DNA of 64,000 nucleotides from Paenirhizobium cremeum (GTDB lineage Bacteria; Pseudomonadota; Alphaproteobacteria; Rhizobiales; Rhizobiaceae): NCBI RefSeq assembly GCF_022884085.1, contig NZ_JAGGCS010000005.1:1-64000 (forward strand). The letters run 5' to 3'. The position numbers and the translations under genes are program-made. Within the stretch, counting starts at the first letter, position 1. Every line of letters starts with the position of its first letter. The notes under the pieces are model-generated. The model worked only from the letters and a program-made list of their open reading frames with translations. It was not told the origin of the DNA and searched no databases. Of this stretch, positions 25,183-34,939 are shown piece by piece.

Positions 25183-27978
25183 TCACAACGATGGGTCGGG
25201 ACCGGCATTCGGCGCCGCTCGGCCGTCCGCTTCTTCCATCTTCCGGCCGTCGCTGAGGATCTTCTGGTAGAAGAGGCCGATGCCGATCAGAACGAAGCCC
25301 AGGCCGATAAAGGAAAGAGCCCTCAAAACGCCCTCGAGATTGCTCATGTCGATGAGGAATGCCTTGGCGACGGAAAGCAGCACCAGCACCGCCGAGGCTA
25401 TCCGGATGCTCTTCGCATGGAAGCGCGAGCCGAGCGCCAGAAGGCCGACGCCGATCGCGAGCCAGACCACCGAATAACTGTAGGTCTCGCCCTGGAGGAA
25501 ACCCTTCCAGTCGGAGATGAATTCACCCTGCCAGAAGCGGCGGACGGAGAGCGTCGCCCATGCGAAGCCAAGGACTGCGCCGGTGACCGCAAGCATGATA
25601 ACATAGGGCTGCGGGCGCTTGTCGCGGGCATAATAGGCAAGTCCGCCATAGGCGACCGCCGGCAGCAGGTAGCCGACCAGAAGCAGATTGAAGAATGGCC
25701 ACGAGCCGGTGCTTTCCCCGCTGAAATAGGGATTGAGCGCGCCGAGATGCAGGAAGAGCACATTCAGTGCCGCAATGCCGCCGGCAAGCATCGAGCCATA
25801 GCGGAAGACCGGGCTCGGCGACTTGAGGTCGAGCGTCATCAGCACGCCGGAAAGGCCGGTCAGCAGCAGGGTATAGATGGATTGCTCGCCAAGCGTCGGC
25901 ACGCTTTCGCTCAGCACGCCGCCATTCATCGCGTGGCGCACGAGGATGGCGAGGGTCAAGAGCCCCATCAGGCTGGCCAGCGCCTGCAGCGCGTTGCGGA
26001 CCCTCGCCCCCGGCCAGTTCCGCAGCAGATAGGCGGAGAGGATGGCAAGCAGGGCAGGGATGCCATAGCCCGGCAGCAGGGCGTTGAAGACGGGCGTCCT
26101 GCCGAGCGATTGCGGTCCGACGACGGTCGGCTCCCAGGCGATGCGGGCGAGAACGGCAAGCGATGCCGCAACCATCATCCATGGCAGGGCGCGCCAGTCG
26201 CGCAGGCGCGTCGCCTGCACATAGGCAAAGCCCGCCGCGGCAAGAAGCAGTATCAGCGTCAGGCCGGATGTCAGCGCATTCAACCCGAAGACAAGGGCGA
26301 GGAAGGAGCCGGCGACAAGCAGGTCGATGGCAAGCGTCAGGCTCTCACGCCGCCTGCCGCGAACCTGCGCTTCCGCCGAGGCGAGGAGTGCCGCCGCCAG
26401 GACGATGCCGTAGAGGCCATGTGCCCAGTCCCTGTTATAGTCGCCGTAGCCGAAATAGCTGATGGCGGCGATAGCAAGGGGAGCCGTCGCCATGATGCCG
26501 GCCCAGACCGTTGCAAGAAGCGGATCGCGGTTCCCCTTTCTCTGCAGGAAGAACAGGCCGGCCAGAACGAAGAAGGCGCCGAGGCCAAGCGAGATCGGCA
26601 TGATATTGACCGTGATGCCGGGGATGGCGACGGCATCGTCCATGGAGTTGCCGAGCATGGCGAGCAGGCTTTCGGCGAGCTGAACCTGCAATGCCGTGCC
26701 GAGGATTGCGCCCGTTGCGGCGAGAAGCGCCGGCCACACCATCGAATGCCGTCCGGCGCCGATGCCGGCAAGTGCCGCGGTGAGCGCGGCCATCACATAG
26801 AAGGGATCGATGTCGCTTCCGACCGTGGCGATGAGCATTGCGACCGCAGGCAGGATCGTGGCGAAGGAAAGCGTCATCGCCATGCTGAGAGGCGGCCGGG
26901 CGAGAACCCGCAAAAATGCACCCGGCGACGGCTCTTCCGGTTGCGGGACGACCTCGAATGCCCGGCCGGGCCAGAGGAAGGCGGAGGCGGCGAGCATGGC
27001 GAGCAGCGCAAGGGCAACCGGTGTCAACTCGGCGGGAGGGGCGACCGCCAGATAGAGGAAGGCCCAGCCGCCGAGGCCCAGATTGGCAAGCGCCGGCAGG
27101 ATGTGCCAGTCGCGGAGCCGCGAGGCGGCGGATGTAGCGACAAGCGAAAGGGTGAGGAAGCCGAACAGTGTCCAAGGGCTCGGCGATGTGCTGGAGACGA
27201 GAAGCGGCGTCACCATTGAGCCGGCAAGTCCGAGGCCGGCCAGTGCTTGCCCGTGCATGAGCGATAGCCCAATGGTCGCAAAGGCGACGAATGCGAGAAG
27301 CAGGAAGGCGGCAGTCGCGCCGATGAAGCCGTATATGCTATGGGCGGCGTAAATCGCCCCGAACAGGGAAAGCGCCCCGGCGGCAGTGAGGATGCCAGGG
27401 ATCATCGCATTGGAATAGAGCGCCGCAATCCCCGGCATCGCCTTGCGGCGGATCGCCTCGCCGACGCCGATCAGAGCAAGGCCGAACAGGCTCGCAAGCA
27501 TCAGGCGCACACCGGGTCCGAGAAGGCCGCTCTCGATGGAATAGCGCACCAGGAAAAGGCCGCCGAGCGCCAGAGCCAGGCCGCCGGTCCAGACGGCCCA
27601 CCTTGCCCCGAGATAGCTTTCGAGACTTTCCTTCGGCTGTGCGGGCGGCGTCGAGGCCGAGGCTGCGGGGAGGCCTTCCGTCGTCATGGGCTCGGCGACG
27701 CTTTCCCCCATGCCTTCGGAGTTCGCAATACCGGACAGTTCAGGCGCCGGTTCGCCCGGCTGTGCTGCTCCAGCCGGTTCCTCCGTTGTCGGGACGGGTT
27801 CGCTCGTCGCAGTTCGTGCGGCGGGGACGGCAAGGGCCGCCTCCGGGGAGGTCCGGAAGAGGACAAGCTGTTCCGAAAGCGCGGCCACTTCCTTTTCCAG
27901 TCTGTCGATCCGCTTTGCGGTGCCGCGCCGGACAGCGAACAGGATCACCAGCAGAATCAGGAACAGACTTTCGAACAT
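25183..27978 (-). CDS. DUF2339 large membrane protein, 931 residues
   Basis: Starts with a membrane anchor (MFESLFLILLVILFAVRRG), then a short coiled coil (IDRLEKEVAALSEQL), then a Pro/Glu/Ala-rich linker to about residue 115. The remainder holds many hydrophobic segments, beginning ESYLGARWAVWTGGLALALGGLFLV, the DUF2339 pattern. The family is widespread and without a known role; the topology resembles envelope proteins. GGGAGG precedes the ATG. It is divergent from nadA. Confidence 0.9.
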   Translation of the reverse strand: MFESLFLILLVILFAVRRGTAKRIDRLEKEVAALSEQLVLFRTSPEAALAVPAARTATSEPVPTTEEPAGAAQPGEPAPELSGIANSEGMGESVAEPMTTEGLPAASASTPPAQPKESLESYLGARWAVWTGGLALALGGLFLVRYSIESGLLGPGVRLMLASLFGLALIGVGEAIRRKAMPGIAALYSNAMIPGILTAAGALSLFGAIYAAHSIYGFIGATAAFLLLAFVAFATIGLSLMHGQALAGLGLAGSMVTPLLVSSTSPSPWTLFGFLTLSLVATSAASRLRDWHILPALANLGLGGWAFLYLAVAPPAELTPVALALLAMLAASAFLWPGRAFEVVPQPEEPSPGAFLRVLARPPLSMAMTLSFATILPAVAMLIATVGSDIDPFYVMAALTAALAGIGAGRHSMVWPALLAATGAILGTALQVQLAESLLAMLGNSMDDAVAIPGITVNIMPISLGLGAFFVLAGLFFLQRKGNRDPLLATVWAGIMATAPLAIAAISYFGYGDYNRDWAHGLYGIVLAAALLASAEAQVRGRRRESLTLAIDLLVAGSFLALVFGLNALTSGLTLILLLAAAGFAYVQATRLRDWRALPWMMVAASLAVLARIAWEPTVVGPQSLGRTPVFNALLPGYGIPALLAILSAYLLRNWPGARVRNALQALASLMGLLTLAILVRHAMNGGVLSESVPTLGEQSIYTLLLTGLSGVLMTLDLKSPSPVFRYGSMLAGGIAALNVLFLHLGALNPYFSGESTGSWPFFNLLLVGYLLPAVAYGGLAYYARDKRPQPYVIMLAVTGAVLGFAWATLSVRRFWQGEFISDWKGFLQGETYSYSVVWLAIGVGLLALGSRFHAKSIRIASAVLVLLSVAKAFLIDMSNLEGVLRALSFIGLGFVLIGIGLFYQKILSDGRKMEEADGRAAPNAGPDPSL

Positions 27979-28214
27979 GGGACCTCCCAGCGTCTCTATT
28001 CGAGAGAGCGAGACTAGCGTTTTTCCAATGTGACGAAAGGGGGCGCCGTCACATCGTCGGAATCAAGATGTCAAATGGTGCTCCCAAGCATTTGGTTTTT
28101 CCTGTTTTTCCAGACGTCTAAAGCGTTTTCTCCGACCGGCGACGACGCAAGATGCGTTCCGATGCGCCTGTGGATATGCTTGCAATCTGTCACAAAACTT
28201 TCTAAATCTGCGTC

Positions 28215-28239
28215 ACCGGCATCTGCCGGTTTTCTTTGG
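28215..28239 (+). terminator. Terminator-like hairpin before the nadA operator
   Basis: A 6-bp stem (28215-28220 with 28225-28230) around ATCT, followed by TTTCTTT. It lies about 65 bases before the nadA start and five bases before the palindrome. It could stop transcripts entering from the left, or be part of nadA control. Confidence 0.4.
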
Positions 28240-28243
28240 GAAT

Positions 28244-28268
28244 ATTTATGCTCAAGATGAGCATAAAT
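28244..28268. promoter_or_regulatory. Perfect 11+11 bp palindrome: candidate NadQ operator of nadABC
   Basis: Left arm 28244-28254 (ATTTATGCTCA), spacer AGA, right arm 28258-28268 as its exact reverse complement. It ends 27 bases before the nadA start. NAD-synthesis operons of Alphaproteobacteria are known from comparative genomics to be controlled by NadQ, and a NadQ-like gene lies about 5 kb away at 32806-33780. Assignment of this site to that regulator is inference from position. Confidence 0.7.
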
Positions 28269-28295
28269 GCCGTTGGATACGGCAGGGAGGTCGAG

Positions 28296-29375
28296 ATGCA
28301 GCATGTCACGCAACCCGGAAACGCGGGCAAGGCGCCGTCGTCGCCGACGGCAGCGGAGCGCTTCGGCGTGCTGGAGCGGCCGGATCTTGCCTATACGCCG
28401 GCTGTCGCAAAGGAGACGGCGCATCTCTACGAGCGGGTCAAGGATTTCATTCCGGCGATCGAATGGCCGGTTTTCGCGCCTTACATTCATGCCATCAACC
28501 GGCTGAAAAAGGAGCGCGGCGCGGTCATTCTCGCGCATAATTACCAGACGCCGGAGATCTTTCATTGCGTGGCCGACATCAAGGGCGATTCGCTGCAACT
28601 GGCGCGTGACGCTACCCGCGTCGATGCCGAGATCATCGTTCAGTGCGGCGTGCACTTCATGGCCGAGACCTCCAAGCTGCTCAACCCGGAAAAGACGGTG
28701 CTCATCCCGGACGGGCTTGCCGGCTGCTCGCTGTCGGAATCGATCACCGGCGCCGATGTCCGCGCCCTGAAGGAACGCTATCCCGGCGTGCCGGTGGTGA
28801 CCTACGTCAACACCTCCGCCGACGTAAAGGCCGAAACCGATATCTGCTGCACTTCGTCCAATGCCGTGGCCGTGGTCGACAGCCTCGAGTCGGACACGGT
28901 GCTGTGCATCCCCGACGAATATCTGGCGATGAACGTCGCCAGGAAGACGAAGAAGAAGATCCTCACCTGGAAGGGCCATTGCGAGGTGCATGAGCGCTTC
29001 ACCGCCGAGGAGCTTCTGGAATACAAGGCCTCCGATCCGTCGATCGAGATCGTTGCCCACCCGGAGTGCCATCCGAGCGTGCTGGCCGTATCCGACTATG
29101 CCGGCTCCACCTCGGGCATGATCGATTACGTCAAGACGAAGCGCCCGGGGCGCGTGCTGCTCGTCACCGAATGCTCGATGGCATCGAATATTCAGGCCGA
29201 GGTGCCGGACGTCGATTTCGTCAAACCCTGCAATCTCTGTCCGCACATGAAGCGGATCACTCTGCCCAAGATCCTGGACAGCCTTCTGTTCATGACGGAG
29301 GAGGTCACCGTCGATCCGGCGATTGCCGGCCGGGCCCGTCTGGCGGTTGAGCGCATGGTGAACCTGAAGAATTAG
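28296..29375 (+). CDS. nadA: Quinolinate synthase
   Basis: Condenses iminoaspartate with dihydroxyacetone phosphate to quinolinate, in NAD synthesis. The 359-residue protein has the three cysteines expected to hold the 4Fe-4S cluster: one in VQCGVHFM, one in [10 protein letters not shown], and one within KPCNLCPHM. The [15 protein letters not shown] start of the first domain is typical. Upstream in-frame ATGs exist, but one lies inside the palindrome; GGGAGG precedes 28296, and that start is preferred. It is the first gene of nadABC. Confidence 0.95.
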   Translation: MQHVTQPGNAGKAPSSPTAAERFGVLERPDLAYTPAVAKETAHLYERVKDFIPAIEWPVFAPYIHAINRLKKERGAVILAHNYQTPEIFHCVADIKGDSLQLARDATRVDAEIIVQCGVHFMAETSKLLNPEKTVLIPDGLAGCSLSESITGADVRALKERYPGVPVVTYVNTSADVKAETDICCTSSNAVAVVDSLESDTVLCIPDEYLAMNVARKTKKKILTWKGHCEVHERFTAEELLEYKASDPSIEIVAHPECHPSVLAVSDYAGSTSGMIDYVKTKRPGRVLLVTECSMASNIQAEVPDVDFVKPCNLCPHMKRITLPKILDSLLFMTEEVTVDPAIAGRARLAVERMVNLKN

Positions 29376-29412
29376 GTCCGATGAGACAGGAAGGCCGGCG
29401 CAGGCCGGAGAA

Positions 29413-31020
29413 ATGTGCCGCATGCCCAGCAATACCGAATCCATTCGCCCTCAATCCTGGCAGGGCATAGACGATATCGTCATCATCGGCGGCGGACTTG
29501 CCGGCCTGTTCTGCGCGCTGAAGCTTGCGCCCCGTCCGGTGACGGTTCTCGCCGCTGCCCCCATCGGCTTCGGCGCTTCGTCGGCCTGGGCGCAAGGCGG
29601 CATTGCCGCCGCCATGAGCGAGGGCGATACCTTCGACAAGCATCTGGCCGACACTGTCGCCGCCGGTGCCGGCACGGTCGACGAGAAGATGGCCCGCCTG
29701 ATGATTTCGGAAGGGCCGGACCGCATTCGCGATCTCCTTGCCTATGGCGTTCCCTTCGACCGCGACCTTGAGGGCAAGCTTCTGCTGTCGCGCGAAGCGG
29801 CCCATTCCGAGCGACGTATCGTGCGGGTGAAGGGTGACCGCGCCGGCAAGGCGATCATGGAGGCGCTTATCGCCGCCGTGCGCAAGACGCCTTCGATCCG
29901 GGTGATGGAAGGTTACGTGGTCGAGGAACTGATTTCCGAGGGTCGCTTCGTCTCCGGTGTCATCGCCCGCCCGGATGCAGGCCAGTCCACGACCCGCGTC
30001 GCCTTTCCCGCCCGCGCCGTCGTGCTCTGCTCGGGGGGCGTCGGCCATCTTTATCAAGTCACCACCAATCCGACGGAGGCGCGTGGCGCGGGCGTCGGCA
30101 TGGCGGCAAGGATCGGAGCCGTAATCGCCGACCCGGAATTCGTGCAGTTTCACCCGACCGCGATTGATATCGGCCGCGATCCGGCTCCGCTGGCGACCGA
30201 GGCATTGCGCGGCGACGGTGCGACGCTGGTCAATCGCGCCGGCCATCGTTTCATGACCGATCTGCATCCGGATGCCGAACTTGCCCCCCGCGATGTCGTG
30301 GCGCGCGGCGTCTTTGCCGAGGTTCAGGCTGGGCGCGGCGCTTTTCTCGATTGCACCAAGGCGGTCGGTGCGCATTTCCCGGAGCTTTTCCCGACCGTCT
30401 ATGCCTCCTGCATGGAGGCGGGCATCGATCCGGTGACCCAGCCCATCCCGGTCGCGCCGGCAGTGCATTATCACATGGGCGGTGTGCTGGTGGATGCCGA
30501 CGGCAAGACCACGATCGATGGCCTTTGGGCAGCGGGCGAGGTCACCTCGACCGGTGTCCACGGCGCCAACCGTCTCGCCTCGAACTCGCTGCTGGAGGCC
30601 GTGGTCTTCGCGGCCCGGATCGCCGAGAACATCAAGGGCATGATGCCGGAGCCACGGCTCTACGAATGGCCGAAGAGCGCCGGCGAAAGCGACGATCTGG
30701 TGACACTGGAGGATAGCCCCCAGCTTGCGAAACTGCGCCGGTTGATGTCGGCCAATGCCGGCGTCATCCGCACGGGCGAGGGGCTGAAGACGCTCATCCG
30801 CGAAATCGTTGCGCTCGAAGAGGAGCGGGGAAGGACCCGTGTCCGCTTCGCCAATATGGCGACGACCGCCAAGCTGATCGCGACCGCCGCCTATCTGCGT
30901 GAGGAAAGCCGCGGCGGGCATTACCGTTCGGATTGCCCCGAGCCGCGCGAGGCCTTCCGCCACCGGACCTTCATCACCTTGAAGGATGCCGACCGTATCG
31001 CCGCCGAACTTGTCGGTTGA
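29413..31020 (+). CDS. nadB: L-aspartate oxidase
   Basis: A flavoprotein that oxidises L-aspartate to iminoaspartate for NadA. The 535-residue protein has the N-terminal FAD motif [16 protein letters not shown], the [14 protein letters not shown] stretch, the EFVQFHPTA motif shared with fumarate reductase flavoproteins, and the active-site region [10 protein letters not shown] with [21 protein letters not shown] split over the FAD site. GGAG lies four bases before the first ATG; an ATG three codons further on is an alternative. It lies 37 bp behind nadA. Confidence 0.96.
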   Translation: MCRMPSNTESIRPQSWQGIDDIVIIGGGLAGLFCALKLAPRPVTVLAAAPIGFGASSAWAQGGIAAAMSEGDTFDKHLADTVAAGAGTVDEKMARLMISEGPDRIRDLLAYGVPFDRDLEGKLLLSREAAHSERRIVRVKGDRAGKAIMEALIAAVRKTPSIRVMEGYVVEELISEGRFVSGVIARPDAGQSTTRVAFPARAVVLCSGGVGHLYQVTTNPTEARGAGVGMAARIGAVIADPEFVQFHPTAIDIGRDPAPLATEALRGDGATLVNRAGHRFMTDLHPDAELAPRDVVARGVFAEVQAGRGAFLDCTKAVGAHFPELFPTVYASCMEAGIDPVTQPIPVAPAVHYHMGGVLVDADGKTTIDGLWAAGEVTSTGVHGANRLASNSLLEAVVFAARIAENIKGMMPEPRLYEWPKSAGESDDLVTLEDSPQLAKLRRLMSANAGVIRTGEGLKTLIREIVALEEERGRTRVRFANMATTAKLIATAAYLREESRGGHYRSDCPEPREAFRHRTFITLKDADRIAAELVG

Positions 31021-31037
31021 ACCCAAGGATACCTGCC

Positions 31038-31943
31038 ATGATCGAGCCCTTTCGCCCCGTTCTCTCGCCGCTGATGGTCGAGGATATCGTCAAGGCCGCG
31101 CTTCTGGAGGATCTTGGCCGCGCCGGCGATATCACCACCTATGCCACCATCGGGCCGGAGAAGACCGCGAAAGCGGCTCTCAACAGTCGTGAGGACGGCG
31201 TGCTCGCCGGCATCGAACTTGCGCGCGCCGCCTTCCGCCTCATCGATCCGGCGGTTGTCTTCACGGCGCTGGTGTCCGATGGCGACCGGGTCGCTCCGGG
31301 CACCCCGCTGATCCGCGTCGAGGGACCTGCGCGCTCCATCCTTTCGGCCGAACGGGTGGCGCTGAATTTCCTGATGCATCTTTCCGGCATCGCCACCTAC
31401 ACGGCGCGCTTCGCCGCCGAGATCGCCCACACACGGGCCCGCGTCACCTGCACCCGCAAGACCCTGCCGGGCCTTCGCGCCGTGGAAAAATACGCCGTCC
31501 GGCTGGGCGGCGGTTCCAACCACCGGTTCGGGCTCGATGACGCCATTCTCATCAAGGACAACCATATCGCGGTTTCAGGCGGCGTCGATCGGGCAATCCA
31601 CGCCGCCCGCGCCTATGCCGGCCACCTCGTCAAGATCGAGGTCGAAGTCGACAATCTCGACCAGATGCGCGAAGCGCTTGCGGCGCGGCCGGATGCCATA
31701 TTGCTGGATAACATGGGGCCTGAACTGCTGCGCGAGGCGGTGGAAATCAACCGTGCGCATGGTGGACTTGCGGAGATGGACTACGCGGCCGCAGTCGGCC
31801 GTGTGGCGCTGGAGGCCTCGGGCAATGTCAACATCCACACGATCCGCGGGATTGCGGAAACCGGGGTCGATTACATCTCGACATCCAAGATCACCATGGC
31901 CGCACCCACCCTCGATATAGGCCTGGATGTCGAAATCGACTGA
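31038..31943 (+). CDS. nadC: Nicotinate-nucleotide pyrophosphorylase (carboxylating)
   Basis: Converts quinolinate and PRPP to nicotinate mononucleotide, CO2 and pyrophosphate, completing the pathway begun by NadB and NadA. The 301-residue protein has CTRKTLPGLRAVEKYAV, the GGGSNHRFGLDDAILIKDNH region (in two parts about residue 155) and the C-terminal phosphate-binding strands ending DYISTSKITMAAP. The frame is open upstream into nadB, but the ATG at 31038 begins the homology. It is the last gene of nadABC. Confidence 0.96.
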   Translation: MIEPFRPVLSPLMVEDIVKAALLEDLGRAGDITTYATIGPEKTAKAALNSREDGVLAGIELARAAFRLIDPAVVFTALVSDGDRVAPGTPLIRVEGPARSILSAERVALNFLMHLSGIATYTARFAAEIAHTRARVTCTRKTLPGLRAVEKYAVRLGGGSNHRFGLDDAILIKDNHIAVSGGVDRAIHAARAYAGHLVKIEVEVDNLDQMREALAARPDAILLDNMGPELLREAVEINRAHGGLAEMDYAAAVGRVALEASGNVNIHTIRGIAETGVDYISTSKITMAAPTLDIGLDVEID

Positions 31944-32184
31944 TGAATGTTATTTTTTCGTGACAATTCCGGCTGTTTATGACAACTGGATCTTTTTGGC
32001 GCTTGCAAAATATTGAATAATTTTCAATGGTTTGAAGATTTTTTGAAGATGCGTTGACTAGTTGTTGTAGATAATTATTGGCTTTTGACCGGCTGGCGCG
32101 AATCCCTTACGCCGGGACATCCCTGCGATTTTGTATTGCGTACTGAGGATACAGACACTTTCCAAGCATATTATGGAGGTTTGT

Positions 32185-32763
32185 ATGACCAGTATTTCCT
32201 CGCCGCTTGCCGGCTCAAGCCCTTATTCCACTTCACTGAGTTACCTCGACACCAATGGCGATGGCGTGGTGAGCGCCGATGAGGCGGCGGCTGGGGCCGA
32301 GAGCCGGCGCAGCCAGGACCCGACGGTGGAAAGCGACAATGCCGCAACCGGTGTCGCTTCCCAGGTCACCGGCGGCGTCATGGCCATGCTCCTTTCGGGA
32401 TCTGACGACGGCGGTTTCGAGGACAAGCCGTCCGCGAAGGATTTGTTCACGGCCATGGATGCGGATGGCGACGGTATCGTGACGGAGACCGAATTCGTTG
32501 CCGGCCGGCCGGAGGATATGAGCGAGGAAGAGGCGGCCGCGCTCTTTGCCGAGCTCGATACGGAGGGAGCGGGTTCACTCAGCGAGAGCCAGTTCGTGAC
32601 GGCGATGGAGGCGAACAGGCCCGAAGGTCCTGACGATGAGGATGGCGACACCGTCAGCCTGCTGGATGTTCTTTCGGAGATGCAGTCGGTCATTGCCGCC
32701 TATCAGGCCAATGCCGGGGATGAACCGGACGATACCGAAACGGTTCTGCAGGTCACGATCTGA
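32185..32763 (+). CDS. EF-hand calcium-binding protein
   Basis: An acidic 192-residue protein with two canonical EF-hand loops, DTNGDGVVSADE (residues 22-33) and DADGDGIVTETE (92-103), and a third degenerate loop DTEGAGSLSESQ (125-136). The N-terminus is Ser-rich with no signal peptide. GGAGG lies five bases before the ATG. The 241-bp region upstream is AT-rich, with TTGACT at 32054-32059 as a possible -35. It sits between nadC and the convergent nadQ-like gene. Calcium binding is expected from the loops; the role is unknown. Rhizobia have other EF-hand proteins such as calsymin. Confidence 0.88.
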   Translation: MTSISSPLAGSSPYSTSLSYLDTNGDGVVSADEAAAGAESRRSQDPTVESDNAATGVASQVTGGVMAMLLSGSDDGGFEDKPSAKDLFTAMDADGDGIVTETEFVAGRPEDMSEEEAAALFAELDTEGAGSLSESQFVTAMEANRPEGPDDEDGDTVSLLDVLSEMQSVIAAYQANAGDEPDDTETVLQVTI

Positions 32764-32805
32764 TCTCCGCTTCGGGCCGGTGCCGGCTGCTCTATCAAAC
32801 GTCGT

Positions 32806-33780
32806 TCAGCGGCCGCCGACCTTCAATCCGGGGGCGGGGCGTTCCTCCAGGATCTGCCGGCGGAAGCGGAAAAGGGCCGCCGGCCGGCCGCCGGTCGCGG
32901 CCTGTGTGCCGCCCGTCGGTTCGACCAGCTCCGCGCCTTCGACCAGACGACGGAAGTTCTGCTTGTGCAGATGGCGACCGGAGATCGCCTCTACCGTCGA
33001 CTGGAGTTCCGTCAGGGTGAATTCGGGCGGCATCAGTTCGAACACCACCGGGCGATACTTGATCTTGCCGCGAAGCCGGGCAAGCGCGGTTGCGGCGATC
33101 CGGCGGTGATCGAAGCGCATCGGCGTACCGAGCGGCACGGCAACACGGCGTGTCGCGACCCGCTCGTCCAGCACGGCCTCCTCGATCAGTCCCGCTTCGT
33201 AAAGCAGTTCATAGCGCTCCAGAACCCGTTCCTCGTCGAACGGGAAGTCGTCGAGGCCGAAGGCGAGCTTCAACCGGGAGCGGCGAGAGGGCCGCATCGT
33301 ATCGGTGTCCTCAACCGGAGCTTCGTCAGCCCATTCCGAAAGGGCGGGCAGGATCACCTGATCGAGGATGGCGGGCCGCCCATGGCGCCAGTCCTCCCAG
33401 GGGAGATAGCCGTACCAGTCGCGCCAGTGAACGCCGGCCGCATGCAGGCTGTCCCGGCGGGAGGGGTCCATGCGGGTCAGCGCCAGATAACCGACGGACA
33501 CCACATGCAGCCCGCTCTCGCCCGGCATCCTGTGGCGACCCTGGTCGCCGAAGGTGTAGAGCTGCTCGATATAGCCCATGTGCAGCGCCGTCTGGTTGGT
33601 GACGGTCGTGCGCAGCGACACCTCCATCGTCCGGTGCCGGGAGGGATCGAACGGGCCGAAGGGCAGGGCCTCCAGCGGGTTCGACGGATCGCTGACGACG
33701 AGCAGGCGCGGACTGCGGTCGGCCACGGCGACGATTGCCGCATTGAGACCGATCTCGATTGCCGCCGGCCCCTCGGTCAT
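32806..33780 (-). CDS. nadQ: NadQ/NrtR-like Nudix-related transcriptional regulator
   Basis: A 324-residue protein with a Nudix-like N-terminal domain and a winged-helix C-terminal domain. The typical NrtR-type stretch GYIEQLYTFGDQGRH is near residue 75, and no intact Nudix catalytic box (GX5EX7REUXEEXGU) is seen, so it is likely a sensor and not a hydrolase. The C-terminal part carries FTLTELQSTVEAISG and KQNFRRLVE, the pattern of the NrtR DNA-binding domain. Closely related proteins called NadQ repress NAD-synthesis genes in Alphaproteobacteria. It is the last gene of a four-gene operon and lies next to nadABC. The start overlaps the stop of the phosphatase-like gene. Confidence 0.8.
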   Translation of the reverse strand: MTEGPAAIEIGLNAAIVAVADRSPRLLVVSDPSNPLEALPFGPFDPSRHRTMEVSLRTTVTNQTALHMGYIEQLYTFGDQGRHRMPGESGLHVVSVGYLALTRMDPSRRDSLHAAGVHWRDWYGYLPWEDWRHGRPAILDQVILPALSEWADEAPVEDTDTMRPSRRSRLKLAFGLDDFPFDEERVLERYELLYEAGLIEEAVLDERVATRRVAVPLGTPMRFDHRRIAATALARLRGKIKYRPVVFELMPPEFTLTELQSTVEAISGRHLHKQNFRRLVEGAELVEPTGGTQAATGGRPAALFRFRRQILEERPAPGLKVGGR

Positions 33781-34313
33781 CGTGCGATGTCCGCTTCTGC
33801 TGGAAGGGTGAGGGTAAACGGCGCGTTGCCGTCGGCATCCGCTCCGCGCCCGATTGTCTTGACGGCGCGAACCAGCGCGCCGCCGCGCCCGAGAAGATCG
33901 TCGCCGATCTCGACCAGTCTGGCATTGGGCGTGGCATAGGGGGAGGCCGCTCGAAGCCGACGTACCAGAAGATCGTCGGCTTCGTCCGGGGCGACGGCGA
34001 GGCTTGCAATCAGCGCGGCCGCAGGCGAGCGCGATACGCCCATCCAACAATGGATGAGGAGGGGTGAGGCGCGATCCCACGAGCGGGTGAAATCGATGAT
34101 CTCGCGCACATGGGCCTCCTGCGGCGCGACCAGATTGCCGGTTCCGGCAAAGCTGATGTCGTTCATCCCGAGTTTCAGGTGGCGTTCTTTCGCAATCACC
34201 GCGGGCCGGTGAAAATCCTGTCCCTCGGCTATCAGGCTAATCATCTCCCGCGCCTTGTGGCGAACGGCCATTTCGGCGATGCGGGACAGGGGCGCAACCA
34301 CGATGTAGCTCAT
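33777..34313 (-). CDS. Tyrosine-phosphatase-like protein
   Basis: A 178-residue protein with the CX5R phosphatase loop HCWMGVSRSP (Cys 89, Arg 95) and a likely general acid Asp 52 in LGMNDIS. It is small and has no signal peptide, so cytoplasmic. It resembles the dual-specificity/atypical phosphatases of bacteria; the substrate is unknown. It overlaps both neighbours by four bases (ATGA), so the three genes are translated as a unit with the NadQ-like regulator. Confidence 0.85.
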   Translation of the reverse strand: MSYIVVAPLSRIAEMAVRHKAREMISLIAEGQDFHRPAVIAKERHLKLGMNDISFAGTGNLVAPQEAHVREIIDFTRSWDRASPLLIHCWMGVSRSPAAALIASLAVAPDEADDLLVRRLRAASPYATPNARLVEIGDDLLGRGGALVRAVKTIGRGADADGNAPFTLTLPAEADIAR

Positions 34314-34936
34314 CTCGCCACCTTCGCACCCGGCAGGCGGGCCGCCTCTATATCCTCGAAACGCCGCAGGAAAAGCGCCTGCGCCTGGTATGCCGGCAGC
34401 GGTTCTATCGCCAGGCTTTCGCGGGTGATGCCCCGGGGCTGGCCAAAGAATTTCCGCGCCTCCGTCTCCGAAAAGCCCGCAAGCCCGGTGGCTTCGAAAT
34501 AGGCCGAGACACGGTCCGCCTTCTTGATGAGATCCTTGAGGGTCGGAGCCGCATGGGGCGGCAGCGCAAAGCGCAGGTGGATCGCCGCCTCGAGCCGCTT
34601 CTCGACCTTTTCATAACCGCCGCCGACGACGGCCTTGAAGGGGGAAATCATGTCGCCGATCACATATTCCGGCGCATCGTGCAGCAGCGCCATCAACAGC
34701 TCGTCGGCCGTCGCCTTCGGATTGCAGCGCCGGAAAATATCCTCGACGATCAGGCTGTGCTGGGCGACGGAAAAGGCGTGATCGCCCGATGTCTGGCCGT
34801 TCCAGCGGGCAACGCGGGCCAGCCCGTGGGCGATATCGGTAATTTCCACGTCAAGCGGCGACGGGTCGAGGAGATCGAGCCTGCGGCCGGACAGCATTCG
34901 CTGCCAGGCACGACCCGAAGTGTCGCCTACCGCCAT
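34310..34936 (-). CDS. HD-family hydrolase (YfbR-like)
   Basis: A 208-residue HD-domain protein. The metal-binding residues are His 60 (HAFSVAQHSLI), His 86-Asp 87 (LLHDAPEYVIGDM) and an Asp in IKKADRVSAYFEA. The overall pattern is that of YfbR-like 5'-nucleotidases, which hydrolyse nucleoside monophosphates. The substrate here is not known. It starts three bases behind the ygfZ stop and overlaps the phosphatase-like gene. Confidence 0.88.
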   Translation of the reverse strand: MAVGDTSGRAWQRMLSGRRLDLLDPSPLDVEITDIAHGLARVARWNGQTSGDHAFSVAQHSLIVEDIFRRCNPKATADELLMALLHDAPEYVIGDMISPFKAVVGGGYEKVEKRLEAAIHLRFALPPHAAPTLKDLIKKADRVSAYFEATGLAGFSETEARKFFGQPRGITRESLAIEPLPAYQAQALFLRRFEDIEAARLPGAKVAR

Positions 34937-34939
34937 GGC

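Noticed and set aside
24883..27219. A 778-codon plus-strand frame opposite the DUF2339 gene
   Set aside because: Its composition is Arg/Gln/Asp-rich low complexity, and the minus-strand frame has clear membrane segments and a ribosome site.
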